A stretch of 64,000 bases of DNA from Delphinapterus leucas (GCF_002288925.2 NW_022098021.1:31595834-31659833); one strand, 5' to 3'; positions 48,391-61,544 are shown, counted from the first letter of the stretch. Numbers and translations are program-made. The notes: a model not told the origin generated them from the sequence alone.

Positions 48391-51300
48391 GTTTTGTTTT
48401 TGTTTTTGTCATTTCATCCAATACTCTGAGGGAAAGTTATTTTTACATTCACAGACATTTAACAGAGTTGAATATACTCTATATGTTATTTTCCAGATAC
48501 AGTAAATGCTGAGGTCTGCTTTTTTATTTCTTTCTTTTCTTCCTTTCTTTCTTTTTTTCTTTCTTTCTTTCTTTCTTGCAAAAATAGCTTTCATCTTAGG
48601 AATTTGGTTATGTTACATTCTTAGCATAAAGCAAAGCATTCTGAAGGATCTACTCATCCTGATTTTAATACCAGTAGAAAAATGTTTTTTTCAAAGTTGA
48701 TAATATATATTCACTTATTGAAATAGAGTTATTTTCCAGGCACACTCTCCCTCTCTCTATTTTCCTTTGGAACAACATGCATATTTTTAAAAAACAGCTG
48801 TAGAATCGTAGGGTATGAGAGCTAGAAAACATCCTGACACTGCTACTCCAACCACGTCTTATAATATAGCTGTAGATAGTCTGTGACCATGAAAAGAATT
48901 TTTCTATGCACTGTACTAGTAATAGGGCTGTATAGGGAGCAAGCAAACAAATGTTATCAAGAGAAATTAAATTTTTAACATAATGTTTAGCAGTTTTACA
49001 CTCTATTGTATCATCCCTGTCCTAAAAGCACCTTTCTTTTTTAGAACCTTACTAACCAAATTGTTGCAGATCATTATTTCTCTGATTTTCTATAGTTCCT
49101 GCTCTAGGACACAGAATGAGACAAGTCAATACTAGCATGGCAAGAAGTATGCAAAATAAGGGGTAAAAGCAGGGAGAAAATCTTCTCAAAGGATTATTTC
49201 AGTTGAATTTTGGAAATATTGAATATCAAATAAACTGTTACATAGAAGGAGGCAATCGCTGATCTACCAAAACACAAGTGAGAACTATCTTTAGATATTT
49301 TGAAACAGCAGAATTGGAATTAGTGAATTTCAGACTCTGGGGCAGATAGGGAAATGTGAGGGATGATGCTGAGGGGAGGAGGAACCCTGCTGGCCTCCAT
49401 CACTGAAAAATTTAAGCTCTTCTATCTCCCTGTCGTCACCATGACAGACACAAGGGGAGGTTCTCTCCTCCTCACCTCCACCGTGTGAACTCTATTCAGG
49501 CTGAAGTCCACCCTTATGCAACTGCTTTTTCCCCCTTAAGATTGCCTTTGATCTGTCCATTTTGGAAAAAAGTGGTGAAGAATGCGATGGGGGGAAGTAA
49601 CGGGAGAGAGACACTAATGTGGAGATGGAGAGAGAATATGACATTATTTCTGGCACCAATTCATTTAGAGTCATCAGGACATCCTCAGCTGTATTTTATG
49701 CATTCTTTGTGGAGTTTTTCATGTGTTTCTTTGTGTTTTACTCCTTAGTTTGATTCCACTGATTTTTCCCCACTCAGCCATTACTATACATCAGATTGAT
49801 GACACTTGACCAGATTCTTGACAGAAATTACTAGTGGAGCCGCTATATATACCTCAAACAAAAAGGAAAAAATACATTTATTTGTGTGGCAAGGATTTCC
49901 TTACTGCTATTCATGAAGCTATCTTTAGAAAATTTTGGCAACTGACTTGCCAATAAGGGTGTCATAAAATCTTTCATTAACTGGCTCCCCCACTAATTCT
50001 CTGCTATTGATGATGTATGTTGACTCCTTGAGTCTGGTAGTAGCTACATTGGTGGATGTTTAATTGTTTTGGTTTATGTTTCATATCCCCACTATCATCA
50101 GCTCTCTTCTCATCTGTCTTACCCACTGTCCCTAGTTTTCTCTCTCTCTCTTCCTTTCAGCCTTCCAGCTAAGTATCTTATTCTATGCATCAGACGGCAA
50201 ATTATTTTTTCTATTTCTTTAGCTAAATAGTTTGATTCTCATCTCCACTCTATATCTGGGAAGACATTAGGAATGTGCCTGCGTTGGCAGAATGGATAGA
50301 AAACCATCTCTGCACTAAATGACAGACTACACTAGATGTCAGTTTTCAACCTTGGTCATTTATCAACCCATTAACAGATCTCTGATGTGTCACTTTAAAG
50401 AATCTATCAGGAGACAGACCTGGAAAATGCAAACAGGAAACACTGTGCAATTACTGGTTCTACCCAAGTATATCCTTGGCACACCACTTTTATATCCCTT
50501 CAGTGGGAATAGTTAGAATTCACAAATAGTGACTTAACATTTTAATGCACTTCTGTTTCCTTACAGTTTTTTGTGCCAAAAGGCACTTGGGGGACAAGAC
50601 AAAGAACCAGTTACTTACTGTACTAATGGAAAAAGCTTTGACTCTAAATAGGATTTACAGTATTAAAATTAATGATTAGCTATCAAGATGCTATAGAGAA
50701 TATGAAAATAGATATAGCCCTCTTTCAGAAACATGCAAATCTAAACACCTGCTGACTTCAGAATCATGGCTACACTTTGCCACAGGTTTAGTGCCCATGT
50801 CCCCTCACCACAGATCCAGCCCTGCTGTAGACTGTCAGTATTAATGCTGATGGCCCACCCCCAACCACTTTGCCTTTCATCACCTAAAGCTCTCAGCCAG
50901 AAAGTGGTGACAGAGGCGGCCTGCATTGTATGTCAACAGATTATCAGGATGGTTAGTAATATTCCCTTGCTAGGAGCCTTTTTAAATCCCTGCACTGGCA
51001 ATCTTAAAGCTCTGTTGATTTTTGTTACTTGCTGATAAGGCTTTTAATGGCCAAAGCCTGATATATTTTTAGATCTTTTGTCACCACTGGTCGCCTGTCA
51101 CTCACTGAGGTTGAAATCAGCAGGCTATTAGTTTGCCTGATGTATAATCTCAAATCCCATGGAACAAGAGTTTGCAGCAAGTAGGCTCCCTGATTCGAAA
51201 ATTTACTTTTGATTTTTATTCATAGAGCACTGTCATTTCTGCCTTTAAAACTAAAGTGAAAACATATCTGTCTAGAGCTGTGCTTACAACTCTCTTAAGG

Positions 51301-52128
51301 AAAACATGTTTTAAAGCATCCTGCTATGTTTCATTAAAATGATATATATATATGTCTATTTGCTTAACACATCAAAATATAGCTCAAATATTTTTAAATT
51401 ACTGGATGATTCTTTTTTCCTTGTAAGAGAGATAATTAGAATCTCTTTTTAATTTAGAGTGTAGCACTTTTTTTAAACTAGAGGGTAACGAATCATCAAA
51501 TGAGAGAACTAAATTAAATATAGGGAGAAAAAACCTTCAGCATACCAAGAAACACTGGTCCAATGTCCTTTAAAAGATACGTTATGGAAACAATCCCTTG
51601 TTTGCCACTGAAGTGTTCTTTAACTGGAGGGTTGTGTTAATGGAAATAAATATGTCTGCCGTCTCCCATTTGTAACTGTGGCTCCCCGTGCTTAAGCAGG
51701 AGAATATAACAAGAGGAGAAGGGAGCAGGAAAGAGGGCTTTGAAAAGATTTCACTGGAGTAGTTTACTAGGGAAGGAACAATTGTAAACGTCCAGATGGA
51801 GTAAAGGAAACGTACAGGAAGCAGTCAACCAGGCAAAGTAAACACATCGTGAGTTTGACATAGGAGATGAACACGTGGCACATCTCAGTTTCCTTGAGAG
51901 TGAAAAAGAGATATCCTATTAAGGATGTAACTTTTGTTTAAAAAGTACTCTTTTAACTTTTAAATTACAAAATATTAAATTGAAAAAACCAGATAGAGTG
52001 ACATACTCTCAATGGTCTGCTTTAGAAAGATGTTTTAAAGCCAGGTTTGCCCCAGGATAGCAGGTGGCATAGTGGGCAGGACATGGGTGAGATAAAAAGG
52101 GTCATTGTGCTGAAATGCAGCGAACAAA
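48391..52128. other. AT-rich sequence, no recognised gene
   Basis: Contains the CTTT microsatellite at 48526-48578. The rest shows no nameable transposon. The block 50750-51220 has balanced composition and may be old repeat or constrained sequence. Confidence 0.45.
48526..48578. repeat. (CTTT)n microsatellite
   Basis: Pyrimidine-pure run of CTTT-type units with small interruptions. It is polypurine on the other strand and could form triplex DNA. Confidence 0.92.
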
Positions 52129-52140
52129 ACCCATATGGAG
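52129..52140. repeat. Target-site duplication, left copy
   Basis: ACCCATATGGAG; partner ACCCATGTGGAG at 52475-52486. Confidence 0.9.
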
Positions 52141-52474
52141 GGACTTCCCTGGTGGCGTAGTGGTTAAGAATCCACCTGCCAATGCAGGGGACACATGTTC
52201 AAGCCCTGGTCCAGGAAGATCCCACATGCTGTGAAGCACCTAAGCCCATGAGCCACAACTACTGAGCCTGTGCTCTAGAGCCTACGAGCCACAACTACTG
52301 AAGCCCACGTGCTCTAGGGCCTGTGCTTCACAGCGAGAAGCCACCGCAATGAGAAGCATGCACACCACAATGAAGAGTAGCCCCTGCTCGTCACAACTAG
52401 AGAAAGCCTACATGCAGCAATGAAGACCCAGTGCAGCCAAAAATAAATAAAATAAAGTAATTTAAAAAACAAAT
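52141..52474 (+). mobile_element. CHR-1-type SINE, long form with internal duplication
   Basis: Head ggacttccctggtggcgtag with an A box TGGCGTAGTGG near 52154 and a B box-like GTTCAAGCCC near 52198. The internal block agccacaactactga occurs twice (about 52251 and 52288), each followed by a copy of a gtgctcta(g) motif. It ends with gatgaagagtagcccctgc, gaagacccagtgcagcc and an AAAT tail. CpG sites are mostly lost (tgctgtgaagcacc replaces tgccgcggagc), so it is the oldest CHR copy here. Target duplications differ by one base in twelve. Confidence 0.95.
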
Positions 52475-52486
52475 ACCCATGTGGAG
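52475..52486. repeat. Target-site duplication, right copy
   Basis: ACCCATGTGGAG; pairs with 52129-52140. Confidence 0.9.
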
Positions 52487-53574
52487 AATTATATCTTAAC
52501 GCAAGGCATGATGAGGTTTTAGGATAAACAACTCAGTGGGATGAAAGAGCCCTTTAAATAAAAAGTGCAAATAGGATTTGAAGACATTGAGTATGAAATG
52601 TGATGAGGATTATACACTAAAACTTCCTGGAAAAATAAGCCAGTTATAGCCTACAACACACAATCCCATCCAACTGTACATTTTCTTCCTGTTGTAAAAA
52701 TATACATGCCCTTTCACTAAATCTTAGTTACTTCCTCCTACAGAACCTGCTTGTTTCCCAATGCACAGCTACCTCACTTTCATGAGCTAATGCTTATCCA
52801 TTTCATCAAAAGCTGAAGAGACACAAACGGAGGCATATGTTGTATCAGCTCCAACACCTAGGAAGGTGCAGAGCAAAGGATGTCTTCAGCCAAGGAGTGA
52901 ATTACTAAATGAATGAAAGCAAGGCAGTTACAGTGGTGGATAGGCAATGGCAGAACCCAACCCATCCAATATGCTCGCCAGGCATCCTGTTCTCTCCACT
53001 TAGTTCACTCTGATTTTCAAAGGAAGAAAATAGTATGTAAGTTTAGGATGCTGCATAAACAGCATATTTTCTCCCCTCAGCATTTGTCTCTGAAACTCAG
53101 CACTACGAATTTCCTACTGGCTGATTTTTCCCTAAGCAGCTCTACCATGGCTCTGTCATTTCTGCAATAGCAAAATTGCACTTATTAATGACAATTTTGA
53201 TATTGCCAAAGCTAAAATTCATTTTTTTGGTGTTGCTTCTCTCTGACCTTCCCTCAGTTTTTGACAAAGTAGATTATGATTATACAGAAAACCTCCTTTT
53301 CTGCAGCCATATACCATTTATACTTCCTCAGTGTTTCCTTTGTTATTATTATTAGAAGAGCAATAGTTACAAAGGAAATACTGAGGAAGTGGCAAGGGAG
53401 GTAGGAGACAAAATATATTATGATAAATGTGTTATTTTAATTTATTTATATATATCTGCCTTGTAAATAATCCAGTGTGTGTATAATGGCCATTTTATGT
53501 CTATACACTCTAAAATATATAACAAATCAGACACATAGACATGCCATTGAAATACTGAAAATCTAATTATAAGA
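52487..53574. other. AT-rich sequence with possible L2 tail
   Basis: No gene. A weak L2-like 3' end may lie at 52835-52915 (ccaacacctaggaaggtgcag, actaaatgaatgaaag). Confidence 0.4.
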
Positions 53575-53815
53575 CAAAGTATATAACATGAAATAACTTG
53601 AGAACCATCACAAAGAGGATATTATGAGGTTCAAATGTGTAACACACAAATGGTGTGTTTCAGTATTTAAATGGTATAATATCAGGACATCTTGAAGACA
53701 GGTTTATCTGTAAAGGTATCCCAGATGAGATAAAACTTGAACCATATTTTTCCAGAAAATGATGTAAATAGATTAAGATAAGCAAGGAATTTCTGTCGAT
53801 AAGAAGGTTTTGTGT
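53575..53815 (-). repeat. L2 fragment, antisense
   Basis: tatcccagatgagataaaac, ttgaaccatatttttcc and agattaagataagcaagg match the reversed L2 3' region, strongly diverged. Confidence 0.45.
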
Positions 53816-54529
53816 AAACGAAGTCACTAGTTTACTAGAAATTTAGAGGTAGAAGCAGATTGATCTAACATTTCTCTAAGCCCATTAAATATTTTTGAAT
53901 ATGATTTTTCAGCATATTAAATTTAACCAGATTGAATATTTTGAGCCCCATTCCACTGAACAACTTCAAATGAAGGATTTGCTTTTTAATGAGGCATTTG
54001 CATTTAATCATAAATTTGGAATGCAACATTTTTAACTCTGTTATTTCTATTCAAATAAGTTCTTTCAGGGCTTTATGCTTGTTCTTTAGTAAAGACACAG
54101 ATTCCTCAAAATATATTTCAAAAGTAAAAGATGAGAGAATTATTTATAGAGAAACCTGGGAAATGTAGTACTTACAATAGCAAATCTATAGTTGTGTAAT
54201 AAAAATTTACAAAATTTTATCAGTAAACCATGTACAACAGCTCCAGAAGACTATGTTTAAAAGAAAGACAGAAACAAATCTTAGAAAAGTGATTCACAAG
54301 ACTGCAGTTATTGATAGAGAAAAGCTGAAGTACTGAGTAACGGATGAGTCAGAAGCAAATTTAGGAGTAGTACATCAAAGAATGTTTTAAAAATTCATCA
54401 TTTGGGGGAACTATAATCTACTCTAGCTATAATAAGTAAAAAGAGAAAAAGAAGAAAATATATCTCTTTAGAATTAAACTTTAACAAAAATCCTCAATAA
54501 TTTTTAAAACTACCTGCCTCTTCTTTAAT
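53816..54529. other. AT-rich unique sequence
   Basis: No gene or recognised repeat. Confidence 0.45.
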
Positions 54530-55085
54530 CACAGCTTTATGGAGGTGTAATTTACCTATCATAAGATTCACCCTTTTGAATTGTGCAAGTCAGTATTTTT
54601 TTTGTATATTCAGTAATGCAATCAGCACTAATATTAGAACATTTTCATCATCCCACAAAGAAACCCCATACCCATTAGCAGTCACTCTCCATTTTCTCCC
54701 AATTCCTCAACCTGCCTTCCCTAGGCAACCCCTAATCTACTTGCAACCTCTATGGATTTCAATATTTTATACATTTCATATAAGTGGAATTATGCAATAC
54801 ATGGTCTTTTGTGACTGGCTTTGTTTTTTTTCATTCAGCATGTTTTCAAGGTTCATGCATATTGTATTATAGCATATAGCAATACTTCATTTTTTTAATT
54901 GTCAAGTAATATTCCATTGTATGGTCACCACAAATTGCTTATCGGTTGATCAGTTAATGGGCATTTGAGTTGTTTCCACTTTTTGACTATTAGGATGCTG
55001 TTATAAGCATTTGTGTACAAATTTTAGTGTGGATATATTTTCATTTCTCTTATGTACCTACCTAGGAGTGGAATTGTCTTGCCTC
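54530..55085 (-). repeat. LINE-1 (L1M) 3' end, antisense
   Basis: agctttatggaggtgtaattt, ataagattcacccttttgaa, cactctccattttctccc, tggaattatgcaatacatgg, agtaatattccattgtatgg and ctaggagtggaattgtcttg are reversed L1 3'UTR and ORF2 C-terminal landmarks. Confidence 0.9.
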
Positions 55086-55879
55086 TTCTTGGGTGATAAG
55101 AAAATAAACAAGTATCATGACTTATATTCTAACTAAAAACAAAAGAAAAAACAAAAAGAAACTTTAGATGTAGCTTGTGGCTAATACAATGCCCTCCAGT
55201 GTTCTAGTTTTGTAATATTGTACAATTAAAATTGATAGTCTTAATTATAATCTTCAGTCACTCTAGAGGCATGAGAATGTCAGAAAGATATTGGATTATT
55301 AGGTTACCACATTATATTTAGTCAAATAGAAAACTGGAACAACATTTTAAAAAAATTTTGCGACAATAAGTTTGAAAGCAAAAAGTAATTGAAATTAACC
55401 CAATTAAAAATATAATCAGTTAAATTGGCTTTTTTTCTTTAAAATGGTTCAATGAAAAATTTATTTAATGATGAAATTATTCAAAAAATTAAGTAAATTT
55501 AGATTGACATAATAGCATTCATGTCAATGGTACTTGTGCTGCAACAGCAGTATCTAACCCCGAGTAAATAGAATCTAATGATTCCAGTGGGCTTAAAGCA
55601 AGATATATGAGGGGAAATGTGTTTCACATTGCTGTGGATGTTCTCAAATCAAAATGTGTCAAAATACAATATTTTCAAGTGATGTGTAGGATCAAATATG
55701 CAATGATTATTCATTCTGTTTGCATGATACCTGAAAAAAGAAATCATTCTATCCATTTTAAATTCAATATTATGCAGGGTTTATTTTTGTACTTTTTTAA
55801 AAAACAAAAATTATGTATATTTAAGGTTATCCATCTCCTTGTATACTTACCTTTTGTTTTGTTTTGTTTTGTTTTGATT
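55086..55879. other. AT-rich unique sequence
   Basis: No gene. It ends with the (TTTTG)n tract at 55852-55880, which is probably the reversed tail of the next L1M fragment. Confidence 0.45.
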
Positions 55880-55880
55880 T
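55852..55880. repeat. (TTTTG)n microsatellite
   Basis: Four to five TTTTG units. Confidence 0.9.
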
Positions 55881-56068
55881 GTGGTAAGAACATCTGAGAT
55901 CTACTGTCTTAGCAAATTTTCATTGTACAGTACAGTATTATTAACTACAGGTACTGTGTTGTTAATTAGAGCTCTAGAACTTATTTATCCTACATAATTG
56001 AAACTTTGTACCTCTTGACCAACTTCTCCCCATCCTCACACCTCCCTGCCCCTGGTGGTGATTGTAGC
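55881..56068 (-). repeat. LINE-1 (L1M) 3'UTR, antisense
   Basis: gatctactgtcttagcaaat, agtacagtattattaacta, gaacttatttatcctacat, gaaactttgtacctcttgac and cctgcccctggtggtg are reversed L1M landmarks. Confidence 0.85.
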
Positions 56069-56370
56069 AAGAAAATAACTCATAAGTTAAAACTATAAAT
56101 TCTTGTGATGAATATTAAAGATTTATTTTGAAGGGTCCTGCTAGTTTTGTCTCTGACAAAAAGTTTAGTAGGATTCCTTGTTTAGTTTTATTAGCCTGGT
56201 TGTGAAGCAAGATCACTGGTTGACTGCTTCCTGTCTGCAGAAGACACTTTGAGGGTTCATTTAGGGCTTCCACTCAGAGAAACCAAAGATTCAAATGACT
56301 TACCTGTTAACGTGCAAAGAAACTTATACCTCTCACCTTTAAACTTTACCTCTTTCATTCTTTTTGTCTG
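56069..56370. other. Unassigned sequence
   Basis: Nothing recognised. Confidence 0.4.
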
Positions 56371-56544
56371 TGATTCTCAACCTTGCTTTCCCACTCAAAT
56401 CATCTAGGAAGTTATAAAGATATAATTTCTGAGTCTCATCTGTAAAGATTCTCATTTAATTGGTCTGAGATGTGTCCTAGGCATTAGGATTTTCAAAACT
56501 TACTAGCATGATGCTAATGTACAACCCATGGTTGAAAACCACTG
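56371..56544 (+). mobile_element. hAT-Charlie-type MITE (MER5-like)
   Basis: Terminal inverted repeats TGATTCTCAACC (56371-56382) and GGTTGAAAACCA (56530-56541) pair at 9 of 12 positions. The internal phrases caaatcatctaggaagttat, tttaattggtctgagatgtg and gatgctaatgtacaaccca are those of this non-autonomous DNA transposon group. The exact family is uncertain. Confidence 0.75.
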
Positions 56545-57519
56545 CCTTTGCTAAACCCAGCCGTATGCTAAGTTCCTCTACCTTCAAAGCTAAATGCTGT
56601 GAACAAAGCCACCCATGAAATTGTAACACAAAGCCATGACCTTGAAAAGGGTCTTCAACACTGTCTAACTGTGGTCCTCTAACTCTCTGATTGACTCACT
56701 CATGTTTTATCAAAACATGTTCTTAAAACTTGATGAAAATTTTAAGGCCCAGTACATGTCAATTCATGTTTTGACTCTATTCCTAGAGAAAATGAAGCCA
56801 TTAAAACATAATCTTCCAGCTAACAAATGTTAAATCCTATAATATCACACCCATCTTGTTTTCCTTTCTTCCTGTAATAATGGACAAGTTGTTCCTCCTT
56901 CTACGTGAGGAATTCCCTTCACCTGTGCTTTCAATGTATCCATGCAATCCCATGGATCTATGTTTCTTCATCCCAAGACATCCTATCCTAGCTTCTAGGG
57001 AATAGGTTATGTGTTCCCTTGGTGTAGTCAACCACAACTTGTCCGTAGATCCTTCCCCAGTATTTTAATAAGCCTTTATTCAGCCCCTCCCTTCTCTGTA
57101 TCTCTCTTCCTCATCTCATTAAATCCAATGGGGGTTTTACTCGTATGTTACTTAACTCTCAACAGTGCTGAATATTTACCTTTTTTGAAAAATTCCCTTC
57201 TCTTGACTTCTATGACACAGTATTCTCTTGTTTAACTTCCTACCTCTCCGGTCTCTCTCTTCTTGCCTTTGTCTGTGCCCATGCTCTTCTAGCAAACCTG
57301 TGTTTACTGGCGTTACCCAAAACCCAAACTCTAGCCTATACTCTTATGACTCTATTCTCTCCTTATGCCCACAACTTCAGTTTCTACCTATGTACGTGTG
57401 ATTCCAATATTTATATCGAGATCGACCAGACATTTCTATGAACACATTTTCTATTTTCACCTTCGAATCTCTAACATTTCAAGAGCTGGAAAAGGTCTAG
57501 ATTTTACTTTGGTTGCAAG
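56545..57519. other. Unique sequence, pyrimidine-rich
   Basis: No gene or recognised repeat. 56980-57480 is C/T-rich on the plus strand. Confidence 0.45.
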
Positions 57520-58075
57520 CTAACAACTTAGTTTGCTACAGCTTTCTGAATGCTGAGAGAAGACACAGGACTGATGGATCAGAGATTAAAGGTTTTATTA
57601 CTCACAACAGAAGCAGTTGCCAGAGGGTCAGCAAATTTGGCTCAGTCTCTAGGCTCAATTCCTGGAGAGGACAAAAAGGAGCAGATGATACCTACATAAA
57701 CAATGAATTGCGTTGAAGGAGAGAAACTCAAGGCCAAGAACCCAGCTCTGTTTGCGCAAGCAGCAGACACGTCTACCTTGCCTGGGATTGAGTGTGACCA
57801 GATAGGCACATTTTGATCACTGTGACCTATTTAGTGGCCTATGTGACAAGCATAAGCCTTGTAATCTGGAGCACTCAGCAAGAATGGGCAGACATGCTCA
57901 GGGCTCATGGAGGATGGTCTCCCCAACACAAGGTACCTTAAATTCTCTACAACCTGGAGCATTGGACTTTGCTCAGTTTTATCAAACACATGCTTTTCTC
58001 TTCCATTGTAGGAGCTTTGCAAGGTGGAATTCCTTCTATGCTAGGCATTCTGTTCCCACTGTGGCAAAATGAAAT
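57520..58075 (-). repeat. Possible antisense LTR
   Basis: gacacaggactgatggatcag, gagattaaaggttttattac (a reversed AATAAA-like site at 57590-57600) and tcacaacagaagcagttgcc look like the 3' part of an LTR read backwards, and the following 450 bp have non-AT-rich unique composition. No inverted TG/CA ends were fixed. Confidence 0.35.
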
Positions 58076-61000
58076 GAATTCAGAATGATTATTATTTGTC
58101 TGAAGAAGGTGGTAATAAAATGGAAAAGTGCTTGCATTTTTCTCTTCTATGAAAATACCAAACGTCTAGAAATTTTAGTCACCAGATTAAACACTCATCT
58201 TAACGATATATTATGCTGTTTGGTGTCATGTTGACATCCTATTGATGGTGTTTATGACATTTTATACTTTTATTTTGTTTTTTTGTGTAAATTTTTTTAA
58301 GTAAGAAACTTAAAAATAATTTAATAAACTGAAAAAGTGAGCTGAGAGCAACAAGAAGGCAAAACCATAATGCAGTAGGGGGAAAGTAAATTTTATCTAC
58401 AACTCCTATTGAAAAGGAGCTGAGATAAAAATTGGCTCTCGATTTAAATTCAAGCCATAACATTTACCCTTTATATTTTGTGCCCCAACATTATGAAAAT
58501 AACCTAGTCAATTGTTCCAGAGAGGTGTCACTCTATTGCTTTCTCTCTTACCCAAATCATTCATGCAAGTTTCTCATACTGTTTTATAAACACATGCGCA
58601 ATGAATGGCCTAAAAACAGTGTGAGGAACATCCTGCCATTTTCTCCTTTCTAAAGAAAATCATTCTGCTTCTGAATTTCCTCTGTAGTATCTCACAGGAT
58701 AACTATACTTTACCCCAGGCTAAGCTGTGGAAATGGATCGCAAGCTTTTCCAACCTACTGTGACTCCTTCTACCCCCTGCCTTAAATACGGACCCCTGCG
58801 TGGGATGGTAAAACTGCACTGAGGCAAGAAAAGGATGTGAAATTAGTATACTTAGAAATATGCAAATCAAAGCAGCTTAAAGGAAACCCCTCTAATAATT
58901 CTTTTAAAGCCATAAAAACTGAATCAACAGTTCCCATTTAAAATGTGACTACCCACCATCTTGCCAATGTCTTAATATCTTGTTTGCTGACAATTTGCTT
59001 AGTAGTATTCTAGAAGGTTTATTTAATGGTATCATTTCTTTCATTTTCACTCACAGGTTTGTGATTTTCCACTGAGCTCTAAGAATTTCAGTAAATAATA
59101 TATTTTGCCAGTGTAAAATGTCCTTTTAATATTTGCTGTCATTTGTACATTTAAAAATAGATCCCCTACTTTTATATTTGTACTTCAACCACTTTTGCTT
59201 GCTCCCATTTTACATTTTCCTCTAGACTGAAATTGATATTGCCATCCCCCAGAGCATAGCATGGCTTTACTAGCATTAAGACATAATTAAGAGACTGAAT
59301 TCAGTGTTTCCTGGCTTTCTAATATTGGCTCTTTAAAATATAAATTTAGTTATGAGGCTCTGCCCCTGAGGGGAAATACCAGTGACAACCCAATCAGTTT
59401 TGGGCAGTTAAGTTTCAAATAACAGTGGGGGTTTCTGTAGTGGTTCTGGGCAATTTCTCTGCTGCCAGTCAAGAATCTTCCTTTAGTTGCAGCTTTTTGC
59501 CAAATCCCTCTAGGGACAGAATGTTCATTGACAATAGAAGATGTGATTCATCCATATGATGCCAGATCCTTGTACAAACAGCAAGGAATTTGATAAGCGA
59601 CTTCGTAATGGTTGAATTCTAATATTTGAATATTTTAACGTATACTTAACTAGAATCATATATACACACTTCTTACCTAACGCTTGGCATTTAAAATAGA
59701 ATGTGTTAATGATAAGAATCCAAGTTTTAGGGAAAAGATTAATAAAGATAAAGGAGTGACTTGAATTTAGAAGGGGAGAATTTAGTAATTCAAGTTACCA
59801 CAGCTGAGGTGATGTTAAAGATGATGCAGTAATGAGACTTCATCATCATAAAGTCCTAGCATCCTTGCTCACAAAGCTCATACTCACTGGTAACAGCTAT
59901 GCTTGCTTTAGAAATGAAGAGAAAAGGAAGAGAGCCTGAGGTTTACAGCATCCATTACAGTGATATCAATTACTCTACAACAACATGAGGGCCAGGATGA
60001 CTCATAGCAAAGAGATTTTTTTTAAATTAATGAATATGTCTTGTACTGTTACAACCCAACTTTTAAGGCCACATCTTGCTATATGCATGTAGCCAGGATT
60101 CATGAATGCAGCACTAGTAGTACTCTAATCAAGATAAGACTTCTGCTCCTGGGAGCCCCCAGGTGTCTGCACTAGTATACACCTCCCCAATTATAATAAT
60201 TTAGTGTGTTGGCAGGGTCCATGAGTGTTTCATTGTACTTTTTTCTCTTCCTTCGCACTTGCTGCACTTAACCCATGAGGGTAACAATGTTCAATATTAT
60301 CTATAAGTAACCAGTTTACTCATCATTTTATGACAGAGGGAGAAAACAAAATGATATGTCCAAAGTCTCCAAACGTATACAACTTGAGACAAATGTTTTT
60401 CTATACTATGAGAGAATGAACCAGTGACAGCATTTTAAAAGTGATATAGTTTAGAGGAAAAAATAGATAAACTTTATTTTGTATTAAATAGGGCTTTTGC
60501 TCCTATTTTACTTTGACATCTTCTAAACTTGGTTTCCAATATCACCAAAATTTTACTTTTTTAAAAAATCATTTTAGAATGTTTTTTTTAATCTATGGAC
60601 TCAAGGAAGTTAGGAAAAACACAATTTTTTTTCAATACTTGCTGACCAGTAAATATCAGCAAAATATTGTTATACAATTTTGACTATTTCCTGGAATTTT
60701 TTTTTAATCATAAATAATAATTCTACACCTTAACCAAGTCAAATTAATTGTGCTGTGAAGTCAAATTGATGGCATAGCAAAAAAAAAAAACAAACAAAAA
60801 ACCTGAAGAACTGATCCAAACAAGTATAAATTAAGTGTATTTATTGAGATTCAACATTTATCTGTGTACACATACATGTTTTCAATATATTTACTATATA
60901 ATTTTCCCCTATAACAATCTATATCTAATCCATCTTTCTCCAAAATGAAGAATAAATACATTAAATCTTCTGCAGGAGCACTGTGCCTTTCATATCATAA

Positions 61001-61544
61001 GTCACTAAATATATTTGACTATATGTTTTATTTATCAGACTCTTAATCTACATATTTTCTTAACTACTGAAGATGAATCATGAATTATACTGGCTGTATT
61101 ATATATTTATATTCTATAGTATTTATCAATTTATGTAATTCAATTTCCCCACAGCTATGATAGCCATGATATTAACAAAATAATTCTTTGTAATACTGTT
61201 TTATACTCTGCATTGTTAACTGTAACTCAAAGCAATTCCACTACATCCCAAAGGTTTATATAGACCTTTGAGAATCAGCTAACTTTGGTATGTTCTTCTG
61301 GACCTTTCTCCTATGAATCTATGAGGTTGGACTGGGGACAGATTCAAATCAGAGCCATCAAGCTGGACTCAGAATAGTGAGTCCCTCCAGTTTCAGAAAT
61401 TTCCTAGGGTACATGCATCATGCCTGGGATCCTTTTTCCTTAGATACATTCTCCCCAAAGAGACTGTTCAGTCCCTCTTGAAAAAAAAATGTTTTTTGAT
61501 AATCATCTCTACCAAGCCCATCTACTTTTGGTACTAGATAATTA
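58076..61544. other. Unique AT-rich sequence, no recognised gene
   Basis: No transposon was recognised. An octamer ATGCAAAT lies at 58860-58867. The blocks 58880-59060 and 59340-59640 are more balanced in composition than the rest. Confidence 0.45.

Noticed and set aside
50766..51035. 89-codon open frame
   Set aside because: No domain, ordinary base composition and no supporting splice structure; treated as possible non-coding conserved block only.
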